A stretch of 8,512 nucleotides of DNA from DASUZD01 sp036377055 (GTDB taxonomy: Bacteria; Actinomycetota; Thermoleophilia; Gaiellales; Gaiellaceae): the NCBI GenBank assembly GCA_036377055.1, contig DASUZD010000188.1:1-8512 (forward strand), read 5' to 3'. The position numbers and the translations under genes were made by a program. Below are positions 1-5,339 of the stretch, piece after piece; the stretch's first letter is position 1, and each line of letters opens with the position of its first letter. The notes under the pieces were generated by a model. That model was not told the origin of the DNA, did no database searches, and worked only from the letters and a program-made list of their open reading frames with translations.

Positions 1-579
1 GATCTTCCGGCCGTCGTGGTTGACCTGGTACGCGCCGATGTGCTGCGTGATCCCGCCGGCCTCGGTCTCGACGACCGACGTCTCACGGATCGCGTCGAGC
101 AGCGTCGTCTTGCCGTGGTCGACGTGGCCCATGATCGTCACGACCGGCGGTCGCGCGACGAGATCCTCGGGCTGGTCCTCGTAGGCCTCGAGCTCCTCCT
201 CCTCGTCGGCCGCGTGCGTGATTCGCAGCTCGCGGTCGGGGCTCAGCTCTGAGGCGATCAGCTCGACCTCGTCGTCGGATAGCGACTGCGTGATCGTGAC
301 CATCTTCCCGAGACCCATCATCACCTTGATGATCTCGGGCACGGTCTTGCCGAGCGCGGCCGAGAGCTCCTTGACGGTGACGCCGGAGGGGACCGTGACC
401 GGGCCGGTCGGGGCCGCGACCTCGCGTTTCTCCCTCGGCTTCTCGGGCTGGCGGTCGCGCTGCTGGCGCCCGTCCTGGCGCGGGCGGCCGGCGCCGGTGT
501 CGATGACGACGCGGCGGCGGCGGCCGGGGCCGCTAGCGCCCTGGCGCGGTCGGAAAGGTCTGTTCGGACGGTCAGCCAT
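1..579 (-). CDS. infB: Translation initiation factor IF-2, N-terminal part (3' end outside window)
   Basis: IF-2 is the GTPase that places initiator fMet-tRNA on the 30S subunit and promotes subunit joining. The 193 residues visible begin MADRPNRPFRP. Residues 1-53 are Arg/Gln/Pro-rich and look disordered. Residues about 60-112 (VTVPSGVTVKELSAALGK onward) match the IF2_N domain. An acidic linker (DEEEELEAYEDQPED) follows, then the G domain with the G1 motif GHVDHGKT at 151-158 (bases 106-129) and the G2 stretch AGGITQHIGAY at 174-184. Only about 145 residues precede the G domain, far fewer than in E. coli IF-2, so this is a short-N-terminus form. The ATG at 579 overlaps the ylxR stop by 8 bases and has no clear Shine-Dalgarno, which suggests translation coupled to ylxR. 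The gene is last in the visible operon. Identity is certain; only the start is slightly open. Confidence 0.96.
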   Translation of the reverse strand, partial: MADRPNRPFRPRQGASGPGRRRRVVIDTGAGRPRQDGRQQRDRQPEKPREKREVAAPTGPVTVPSGVTVKELSAALGKTVPEIIKVMMGLGKMVTITQSLSDDEVELIASELSPDRELRITHAADEEEELEAYEDQPEDLVARPPVVTIMGHVDHGKTTLLDAIRETSVVETEAGGITQHIGAYQVNHDGRKI

Positions 580-826
580 TTGCGTCAGTGTAGAGGGCTC
601 GAAGCGCCGGATCGACGTGGACGGTGCGACGGAGCGTGCGGTTGAAGGCGCGGCGCGCGATCGCGCGCTCGAAGCACGAGAGCCGGCGGCACGTGTACGC
701 CCCGCGACCGGTGCCCGCCGCCGCACGCGTCAACGCGCCAGACGGCGCAACGAAGCGGTAGAGCTCCCGCTTGGGCGCCTTCCGGCCGCAGCCGACGCAG
801 CTCCTCTCCGGCTCACGCCTGGGCAG
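572..826 (-). CDS. ylxR: YlxR family (DUF448) RNA-binding protein, probable CTG start
   Basis: This is a small basic protein of 84 residues with the YlxR hallmarks: SCVGCGRKAPKRELYRFV at 9-26, GRGAYTC at 40-46, and a Cys/Ala-rich helix (CFERAIARRAFNRTL) after it. The family is encoded between nusA and infB in many bacteria and is described as nucleic-acid binding; its exact role is less settled. The frame has no ATG, GTG or TTG between a GTG at 1060, deep inside nusA, and the first conserved residue. A CTG at 826-824 is preceded by a perfect AGGAGG (838-833) with 6-base spacing, and gives a protein of normal family length starting MPRREPERSCVGC. The gene would then overlap the nusA 3' end by 14 bases and infB by 8. 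The GTG that overlaps the nusA stop (816-814) is in another frame. Product is confident; the start codon is inference. Confidence 0.88.
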   Translation of the reverse strand: MPRREPERSCVGCGRKAPKRELYRFVAPSGALTRAAAGTGRGAYTCRRLSCFERAIARRAFNRTLRRTVHVDPALRALYTDANG

Positions 827-2192
827 ACTCGTCCTCCTGGGCGGCGGCCGGCGGTGCAGCCACCTCTTCCTCGACTGCCGTGTCGCCCCCCTCGGCCTCC
901 TGCGCCGCGGGCGCGGCGGGCGCCGGCTCCTGGCCCGCGAGCGCCTGGTGCGCGGGAACGCCGCAGAAGCGCGAACCGGGCAGCGCGGCGTTCGGGCACC
1001 GCTTGCCGTTCGAGAGGATCGCCCCGCAGCGACCGGTGAACTCCTCGCCGCCTCCGTCACCTGCGTAGGCGGCCTCGGCCTCGGCGCGAGCGAACTCCTC
1101 GTCGGACTGGATGTCGACCTTCCAGCCGGTGAGCCGCGCGGCGAGACGCGCGTTCAGCCCTTCCTTGCCGATCGCGAGCGCGAGCTGGTCGTTCGGGACG
1201 ACGACGGTGGCCTCGCGGCTCTCGTCGTCGACGAAGACCTCGCGCACGCGCGCGGGCGAGAGCGCCTTCGCGACGAAGCGCGCCGGCTCGGTGTTCCACG
1301 GGATGATGTCGATCTTCTCGCCGCGCAGCTCCGAGACGACCATGCGCACCCGCGAGCCGCGCGGGCCGACGCACGCGCCGACCGGGTCGACGCCCTGGGC
1401 GTGCGACTCGACGGCGATCTTCGACCGGTAGCCAGGCTCACGCGCGACCCCGCGGATGACGACGAGGCCGTCCGCGATCTCCGGCACCTCGAGCTCGAAG
1501 AGCGTCTTGATCAGCTCCGGGTCGCGCCGCGAGAGGATCACCTGCGGGCCTTTGGTGCCGCTCCGCACCTCGGTGATCACCGCCTTGATGCGCGAGCCCT
1601 GCTCGTAGCGCTCGCCGTCGACCTGCTCCGAGCGAGGGAGCAGCGCCTCGACCTTGCCGAGGTCGACGAGCACGTTGTTGCGGTCGCCGGCCTGCTGGAC
1701 GATGCCGGTCACGACCTCGCCCTGCCGGTCGACGTACTCCTCGTACATCATCTCGCGCTCGGCCTCGCGGATCCGCTGGAGGATGACCTGCTTCGCGGTC
1801 TGCGCGGCGATGCGGCCGAAGTTCTCGGGCGTGACGTCCTCGCGCTTGACCTGCTCCTCGGGCACGTCGGACCAGTCGATCACGAGGTCGTCGTCGGAGA
1901 GCAGCGTGTGCGAGCGCTCGCCGGTCTCGGCCTCGAGCCGCTCGAGCTCCTCGAGCGCGCGCTCGCGGGCCTCGTCCATCAGGCGCTCCTCGACGTCGGG
2001 GGGAAGTTCGATCGCGAAGACGCGGAACTCGCCCTCGTCGGGGTCCAGCTCGACGGTCGCGTGGCGCGAGGCGCCGGGGGTCTTCTTGTAGGCGGCGAGC
2101 AGCGCGTCCTCGAGGGCGCGGATCAGCGTGTCCTCCTCGATCCCCTTCTCGCGCTCGATCGCTCGAACCGCTTCGACAATCTCTCGGCTCAT
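813..2192 (-). CDS. nusA: Transcription termination/antitermination factor NusA
   Basis: NusA binds RNA polymerase and nascent RNA and modulates pausing, intrinsic termination and antitermination. The protein is 459 residues. The N-terminal polymerase-binding domain spans about 1-155 and contains FGRIAAQTAKQVILQRIREAE (split here: FGRIAAQTAK at 125-134, QVILQRIREAE after it). The S1 domain covers about 157-222 and KH1 about 224-299, with GPRG at 276-279. KH2 covers about 300-365, with GKEG at 342-345. The E. coli acidic C-terminal repeats are absent, as is usual outside proteobacteria. Two oddities stand out: a charged helical segment around 63-100 in the N-terminal domain that is longer than in M. 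tuberculosis NusA, and a C-terminal Cys/His cluster (C389, C399, C410, H415) followed by an Ala/Glu/Pro-rich tail. The ATG has GAGGGG 7 bases upstream and lies 4 bases after the rimP stop, so the two genes are co-transcribed. Confidence 0.97.
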   Translation of the reverse strand: MSREIVEAVRAIEREKGIEEDTLIRALEDALLAAYKKTPGASRHATVELDPDEGEFRVFAIELPPDVEERLMDEARERALEELERLEAETGERSHTLLSDDDLVIDWSDVPEEQVKREDVTPENFGRIAAQTAKQVILQRIREAEREMMYEEYVDRQGEVVTGIVQQAGDRNNVLVDLGKVEALLPRSEQVDGERYEQGSRIKAVITEVRSGTKGPQVILSRRDPELIKTLFELEVPEIADGLVVIRGVAREPGYRSKIAVESHAQGVDPVGACVGPRGSRVRMVVSELRGEKIDIIPWNTEPARFVAKALSPARVREVFVDDESREATVVVPNDQLALAIGKEGLNARLAARLTGWKVDIQSDEEFARAEAEAAYAGDGGGEEFTGRCGAILSNGKRCPNAALPGSRFCGVPAHQALAGQEPAPAAPAAQEAEGGDTAVEEEVAAPPAAAQEDESAQA

Positions 2193-2196
2193 GCCC

Positions 2197-2637
2197 TCAC
2201 CCCTCGTCGATCAGGTTGCCCCGCACGATCTCCTCGTACGGGATGTCCACGGCGTCGTCGCCCGCCGCCACGCTCACGGTCCGGCTCCCGGCCGCGAGGA
2301 GCTCGCCTCGGAAGCGCTTGCGGCCCTCGATCGGCGTCGCGGTGCGCACGGCGACCCGCCGGCCGACGGCGCGCTCGAAGTGCGCCGGCTTTCGGAGCGG
2401 CCGCTCGAGCCCCGGCGACGACACGTCGATGCCGAAGTCGCGCCGGTAGGAGTCGAGCACCGTCGTCACCCGCTCGCAGAGCGCGTGGTCGACGCCCTGC
2501 GGGTGGTCGACGTAGACGCACATGCGCTCGGGACCGAGTAGCTCGACCGCGAGCACCTCGACGCCCGGCAGAGTCGACTCGACCCGCCGCGAGATCTCGC
2601 GCTCCAGCTCTCTTTCCTTCGTATGCACCTCTGCCAT
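2197..2637 (-). CDS. rimP: Ribosome maturation factor RimP
   Basis: RimP assists maturation of the 30S ribosomal subunit. The 146-residue protein is of normal family length. It carries the family signature DVSSPGLERPLRKPAHF at 71-87, at the end of the N-terminal alpha/beta domain, followed by the small C-terminal SH3-like barrel (VGRRVAVRT through IPYEEIVRGNLIDEG). The ATG at 2637 is chosen because AGGAG lies 7 bases upstream (2649-2645) and the conserved part starts just after it. A GTG in the same frame at 2766 would extend the protein back across the terminator hairpin and into the previous gene, so it is rejected. It is the first gene of the rimP-nusA-ylxR-infB operon, a gene order conserved across bacteria, and nusA begins 4 bases after its stop. 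Expression probably depends on readthrough of the hairpin and U-run immediately upstream. Confidence 0.95.
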   Translation of the reverse strand: MAEVHTKERELEREISRRVESTLPGVEVLAVELLGPERMCVYVDHPQGVDHALCERVTTVLDSYRRDFGIDVSSPGLERPLRKPAHFERAVGRRVAVRTATPIEGRKRFRGELLAAGSRTVSVAAGDDAVDIPYEEIVRGNLIDEG

Positions 2638-2641
2638 CGGC

Positions 2642-2649
2642 CCTCTCCT
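2642..2649 (-). promoter_or_regulatory. Ribosome binding site of rimP
   Basis: On the minus strand AGGAGAGG is followed 4 bases later by the rimP ATG; its AGGAG core has 7-base spacing. It begins directly after the eight-U run of the upstream terminator-like hairpin. This leaves no room for a separate promoter between the terminator and the ribosome binding site. Confidence 0.8.
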
Positions 2650-2673
2650 AAAAAAAACGGGCGCAGCGCGCCC
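2650..2673 (-). terminator. Intrinsic terminator / likely leader attenuator of the rimP operon
   Basis: On the minus strand a perfect 6-bp stem GGGCGC / GCGCCC with a 3-base loop (GCT) is followed by one G and then eight T (2657-2650). This is a textbook Rho-independent terminator. It lies 46 bases after the eamA stop codon but touches the rimP ribosome binding site. It could stop transcripts from eamA, yet any transcript carrying the rimP ribosome binding site must pass through it unless transcription begins inside the U-run. It therefore probably controls the rimP-nusA-ylxR-infB operon. Since NusA stimulates intrinsic termination, autoregulation is an attractive inference. Confidence 0.72.
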
Positions 2674-2694
2674 ATTTCTCCGAAGCGGTGAAAT
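2674..2694 (-). promoter_or_regulatory. Second leader hairpin stacked on the rimP leader terminator
   Basis: An imperfect inverted repeat, ATTTCTCCG (2674-2682) and CGGTGAAAT (2686-2694) on the plus strand, forms a 9-position stem with one T-T or A-A mismatch and a 3-base loop. It abuts the terminator hairpin with no spacer, so in RNA the two stems could stack. Its place in the leader suggests a regulatory or pause role, but no known riboswitch family is recognised. Confidence 0.5.
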
Positions 2695-2719
2695 GTGGTG
2701 CGAGCAGGATAGCAACTGA

Positions 2720-3544
2720 TCATGCGAGGCTGAGCAGCGCGACGCCGCCGGCGACGAGCGCTGCACCGGCTACGCGTTCGCGGCCGACCCGCTCGCGGAG
2801 CACCGGCGCCGCCAGCACGACGGCGATCACGACGCTCGTCTCGCGGACGGCGGCGACCGAAGCCGCGGACGCGAGTCTCAGGGCCGCGAGCGCGAGCCCG
2901 TACGCGCCGAACGCCGCGGCTGCGCCGACGACGCTCGTGACGCCGAGCTCGCGGCGGACGGCCGCCGTTCCCTTCGCAGCGCAGACGGCCACGAGATACA
3001 GCAGCGCCGGAGGGCCGACCACGAGCTCCAGGTACGCGAGCGGCGCCGCGTGGCGAATTCCGCGCGAGTCGACGAGCGTGTAGGCCGCGATGAAGGACGC
3101 GATGGTCAGCGCAAGAGCGAGGCCGGTTCGGTCCGGCGCGCGTCCGAGCCCGCGGACGAGGACGATCCCGAGCGAGACGAGCACGACTCCCGCGGCCTCG
3201 CCCAGCGAGACGCCGGCGCCCACGAACGCCGCGCCCCCGACGAGGACGAGGACCGGCGCGGTGCCACGAGCGACCGGGTAGATCAAGCTCAGATCCGCAC
3301 GACGGTATGCGGCGGCGAGCAGTCCGAGGTACACGAGCTCGAGGATTGCGGAGGCGACGACGAACGGGATCGCGGTTTCGTGAACGTCCCAGGCCGCAGC
3401 CGCGACGGGCGCGTACCCGACCGCCGCGACCGCGAACATCGCCGCGGCGGCGGCCTCGGTGTCGCGCGCCCGCGCGAGCAGGAGGTTCCAGACCGCGTGC
3501 AGCGCCGCCGCGGCGAGCGCGAGCAGGAGCGCCTCGACCGGCAA
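2720..3544 (-). CDS. EamA/DMT-family membrane transporter
   Basis: This 274-residue protein is almost entirely hydrophobic, with about ten membrane segments (roughly 3-23, 33-52, 59-80, 92-108, 113-131, 140-158, 167-189, 202-222, 228-248, 255-273). That is the two-times-five layout of the drug/metabolite transporter superfamily, with two EamA repeats. Conserved-looking family features are AALHAVWNLLLARA at the start, the YPVARGTAPV loop at 89-98, and RETSVVIAVVLAAPVLRERVG near 234-254. EamA proteins export metabolites, amino acids or drugs; the substrate here cannot be read from sequence. The start is a TTG at 3544-3542, one codon after the VOC-gene stop and in the same frame. No ribosome binding site is visible, so translation probably depends on reinitiation after the upstream gene. 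The gene is followed by the terminator at 2673-2650. Confidence 0.88.
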   Translation of the reverse strand: MPVEALLLALAAAALHAVWNLLLARARDTEAAAAAMFAVAAVGYAPVAAAAWDVHETAIPFVVASAILELVYLGLLAAAYRRADLSLIYPVARGTAPVLVLVGGAAFVGAGVSLGEAAGVVLVSLGIVLVRGLGRAPDRTGLALALTIASFIAAYTLVDSRGIRHAAPLAYLELVVGPPALLYLVAVCAAKGTAAVRRELGVTSVVGAAAAFGAYGLALAALRLASAASVAAVRETSVVIAVVLAAPVLRERVGRERVAGAALVAGGVALLSLA

Positions 3545-3547
3545 CGG

Positions 3548-3970
3548 TCAGTCGGCCAGCGTGACGGAGCCGTCCTCGCCGATCTGCCAGTGAGGGTTGT
3601 GCGCCACCTCCCACGCGTGCCCGTCGGGATCGACGAACCCGCCGGTGTACCCGCCCCAGAAGGCCCGCGCCGGCTCTTTGGCGATGCGCGCTCCGGCGGC
3701 CCGCGCCTCCTCGACCACCGTGTCCACCTCCGCCTGCGAGCGCGTGTTGTAGGCGAGAGTGATCCCGCCCCACCCGCCGTTGTCTTCGACGCCGCTGTCC
3801 TCCGCGAGCTTGTCACGGCCCCAGAGCGCGACGACGATCCCGCCGACCTGGAAGAAGACGATGTCGTCGTCGGGAGCGGCCCGCGTCTTCCAGCCGAGCT
3901 TCTCGTAGAACCGTCGCGCCGCCTGGACGTCCGAGACGCCGAGCGTGACGAGGCTGAGCCGCTGCTCCAC
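3548..3970 (-). CDS. VOC-family (glyoxalase/bleomycin-resistance fold) protein
   Basis: The 140-residue protein has the paired beta-alpha-beta-beta-beta layout of the vicinal oxygen chelate superfamily. The first module starts LVTLGVSDVQAARRFYEKLGW. The second ends GGYTGGFVDPDGHAWEVAHNP at about 106-126, where E121 is the usual C-terminal metal-ligand position. The first-strand position often occupied by His carries no His here, so metal binding or catalysis is uncertain. Members include lyases, dioxygenases and drug-binding proteins; the substrate is not inferable. The start is GTG at 3970, with a weak AGGA 9 bases upstream and a -10-like TAGGAT at 3984-3979. The gene is divergent from the propeller gene at 4052 and runs directly into the EamA gene, so the two are probably co-transcribed. 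Confidence 0.9.
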   Translation of the reverse strand: MEQRLSLVTLGVSDVQAARRFYEKLGWKTRAAPDDDIVFFQVGGIVVALWGRDKLAEDSGVEDNGGWGGITLAYNTRSQAEVDTVVEEARAAGARIAKEPARAFWGGYTGGFVDPDGHAWEVAHNPHWQIGEDGSVTLAD

Positions 3971-3978
3971 GGCGATCG

Positions 3979-3984
3979 ATCCTA
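3979..3984 (-). promoter_or_regulatory. Possible -10 element for the VOC/EamA pair
   Basis: On the minus strand TAGGAT fits the TANNNT -10 pattern and lies 8 bases before the GTG start, so transcription would begin at or within a base or two of the start codon. No good -35 is seen at 17-18 bases. This is suggestive only. Confidence 0.3.
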
Positions 3985-4016
3985 TGCGACAGCTCGCGAA
4001 AGCATCCCTTTGGGTG

Positions 4017-4045
4017 GCGACAAAGCGAGACCTCGGCCGTACGTT
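4017..4045 (+). promoter_or_regulatory. Putative leaderless promoter of the secreted propeller gene
   Basis: GCGACA at 4017-4022 (4 of 6 matches to TTGACA) is separated by exactly 17 bases from TACGTT at 4040-4045, which fits TANNNT. Six bases later is the GTG start codon at 4052. Spacing on both sides is ideal for a sigma-70-type promoter whose transcript begins at the start codon itself. The 81-base gap to the divergent VOC gene holds no other recognisable site. Confidence 0.5.
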
Positions 4046-4051
4046 CGAGAG

Positions 4052-5296
4052 GTGAGTCGCGTACGTGCTCTTGTTGCCGCCGTCGTCGCTGCCGCGCTCT
4101 GCGCTGTCGGCGGCGCTACGGCTGCCGGTCAGGGAGGACGACCGGTGTTCATGGTCACGGGCTCGCTTGCGGCGCGAGAGCTGGCCCGCGTCGACGCGCT
4201 CACGCTGGCGCAGGCGTCGCGAGCCGTCACGATTGGCCAGCCGGGAAACGAATACGCCTCGTCACCGGACGGGTCAACCCTGGCGTGGGTCTCGTGGAAC
4301 GGCGACTTCGCAAGCCTGAACCTGCTCGACCTCCACGCGATGCGCACGCGGATCGTGCCGCTGGCGCGGGTCGGAGCAGCGACGACGCTGACGTGGCTCG
4401 GAGGCGGTCGAGTTCTGGTCTTGGCCGAGCAGCCGGAGGGACTCCGTGCGTTCGTCGTCGACCCGCGCGCGCCGCGGGTGGTGAGTGCGCGGCGCTTGCG
4501 CGCGCATTTCGCCGAGTTTGCGAACGTCGCCTCAACGAAGACGGGCGCCGTCGTGCTCGTGCGCTCCCTCAACGGGCCGCCCGTGCAGGCGGCGCGGCTC
4601 GCAGTCATCGGTCCTTCGGGCGCGCCGCGGATCGTCGCCGTCGCCGGAGTCAAGATCGGAGCCGTTCGGAGGAAAGGCGGCCAGCGCTCGTACTGGGAGA
4701 TCCATCGTCCTGCGGTCGTAGCCGATCCGGCAGGCGAGCAGGCGTATGTCGTCGGCGCCGCCAACGAGCCCGTCGCCGCGGTCGATCTGCGCACGGGTCG
4801 CGTGACGTACCACCGGCTACGGGGCCTCCAGGCTCAGACCACGCCCGTCCGAGTGACCGACAGGCACGCGATCTGGATGCGGCCGGGGGTCTTCGCCGTA
4901 GTTGGCTTCGACGAGTACGCCGACGCAACCGTGCGGCTCGGGCTCAAGCTCGTCGACACGCGGACCTGGCGAGCCAAGACCGTCGATCCGGGCGCCGACT
5001 TCGCCGCCCTCGCCGACACGCTCGTGGTGAGCCAGCGCAACGACCTTGCCGGCGCCGTACCCGAGCCCGGCTTCACGATCGCGGGGTACACGCTCACGGG
5101 CGCTACGCGGTTCACGCTCCGCCTCCCCGATCTCACCGCCCCGGCCGAGATAGCGAGCAACGGCCGATACCTGTACCTCGTCCTTCACGACGCGGCGAAC
5201 ACCGTCGTGATCGTCGACGAGGCCACCGGCGCAGTCGCGGCGCGTCTCAAGGCGCCAGCCAGCCTCGGGCTCCTTCTCTCTCCACGGCGAAGTTAG
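4052..5296 (+). CDS. Secreted beta-propeller-like protein of unknown function
   Basis: The 414-residue protein starts with a Sec signal peptide: basic MSRVR, a hydrophobic core to about residue 20, and a small-residue cleavage region GGATAA near 21-26. The rest is rich in short beta-strands with propeller-like repeats. YASSPDGSTLAWVSW at 68-82 resembles a PD40/TolB-type blade. AYVVGAANEPVAAVDLRTGRV at 231-251 (contains AVDLRTGRV) and VVIVDEATGAVAARLKAP at 385-402 resemble YVTN/YncE-type blades. No catalytic motif or lipobox is seen, so a role in binding or scaffolding outside the membrane is a guess. The GTG at 4052 is chosen because it begins the signal peptide and follows a well-spaced promoter; the same frame stays open far upstream but only antisense to other genes. 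The FAD oxidase gene follows after 43 bases on the same strand. Confidence 0.82.
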   Translation: MSRVRALVAAVVAAALCAVGGATAAGQGGRPVFMVTGSLAARELARVDALTLAQASRAVTIGQPGNEYASSPDGSTLAWVSWNGDFASLNLLDLHAMRTRIVPLARVGAATTLTWLGGGRVLVLAEQPEGLRAFVVDPRAPRVVSARRLRAHFAEFANVASTKTGAVVLVRSLNGPPVQAARLAVIGPSGAPRIVAVAGVKIGAVRRKGGQRSYWEIHRPAVVADPAGEQAYVVGAANEPVAAVDLRTGRVTYHRLRGLQAQTTPVRVTDRHAIWMRPGVFAVVGFDEYADATVRLGLKLVDTRTWRAKTVDPGADFAALADTLVVSQRNDLAGAVPEPGFTIAGYTLTGATRFTLRLPDLTAPAEIASNGRYLYLVLHDAANTVVIVDEATGAVAARLKAPASLGLLLSPRRS

Positions 5297-5312
5297 GGGG
5301 TTAGACCCCCTA
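5294..5312 (+). terminator. Perfect GC hairpin overlapping the stop codon of the propeller gene
   Basis: TAGGGGG (5294-5300), loop TTAGA, CCCCCTA (5306-5312) form a perfect 7-bp stem whose first three bases are the TAG stop codon. No T-run follows, so it is not a classical intrinsic terminator on either strand. It may be a weak terminator, an mRNA 3'-end stabiliser, or a copy of a dispersed G/C palindrome. A second short inverted repeat, CGAGTC (5313-5318) with GACTCG (5333-5338), follows directly. Confidence 0.45.
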
Positions 5313-5326
5313 CGAGTCGCCACGCG

Positions 5327-5332
5327 TAGGCT
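5327..5332 (+). promoter_or_regulatory. Possible -10 element of the FAD oxidase gene
   Basis: TAGGCT fits TANNNT and ends 7 bases before the ATG at 5340, which would give a leaderless transcript. No Shine-Dalgarno precedes the ATG, in agreement with that reading. A convincing -35 is lacking, so this is tentative. Confidence 0.35.
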
Positions 5333-5339
5333 GACTCGG

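Noticed and set aside
827..1060. GTG at 1060 as the start of ylxR
   Set aside because: It would overlap nusA by about 250 bases and add some 78 Arg/Pro-rich residues with no family resemblance; the CTG with AGGAGG is more plausible.
771..2651. A 626-codon open frame on the plus strand
   Set aside because: It lies antisense to rimP, nusA and part of ylxR, whose products are unmistakable. Its composition (Arg/Leu/Ala/Asp-rich, no domain) is that of a GC-rich shadow frame.
2638..2766. GTG at 2766 as the start of rimP
   Set aside because: It would translate through the terminator hairpin and overlap eamA; the ATG at 2637 has a good ribosome binding site and normal protein length.
3050..4051. 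Upstream extension of the propeller gene in the same frame
   Set aside because: It would run antisense through the EamA and VOC genes and would bury the signal peptide inside the protein; the GTG at 4052 fits both the signal peptide and the promoter.
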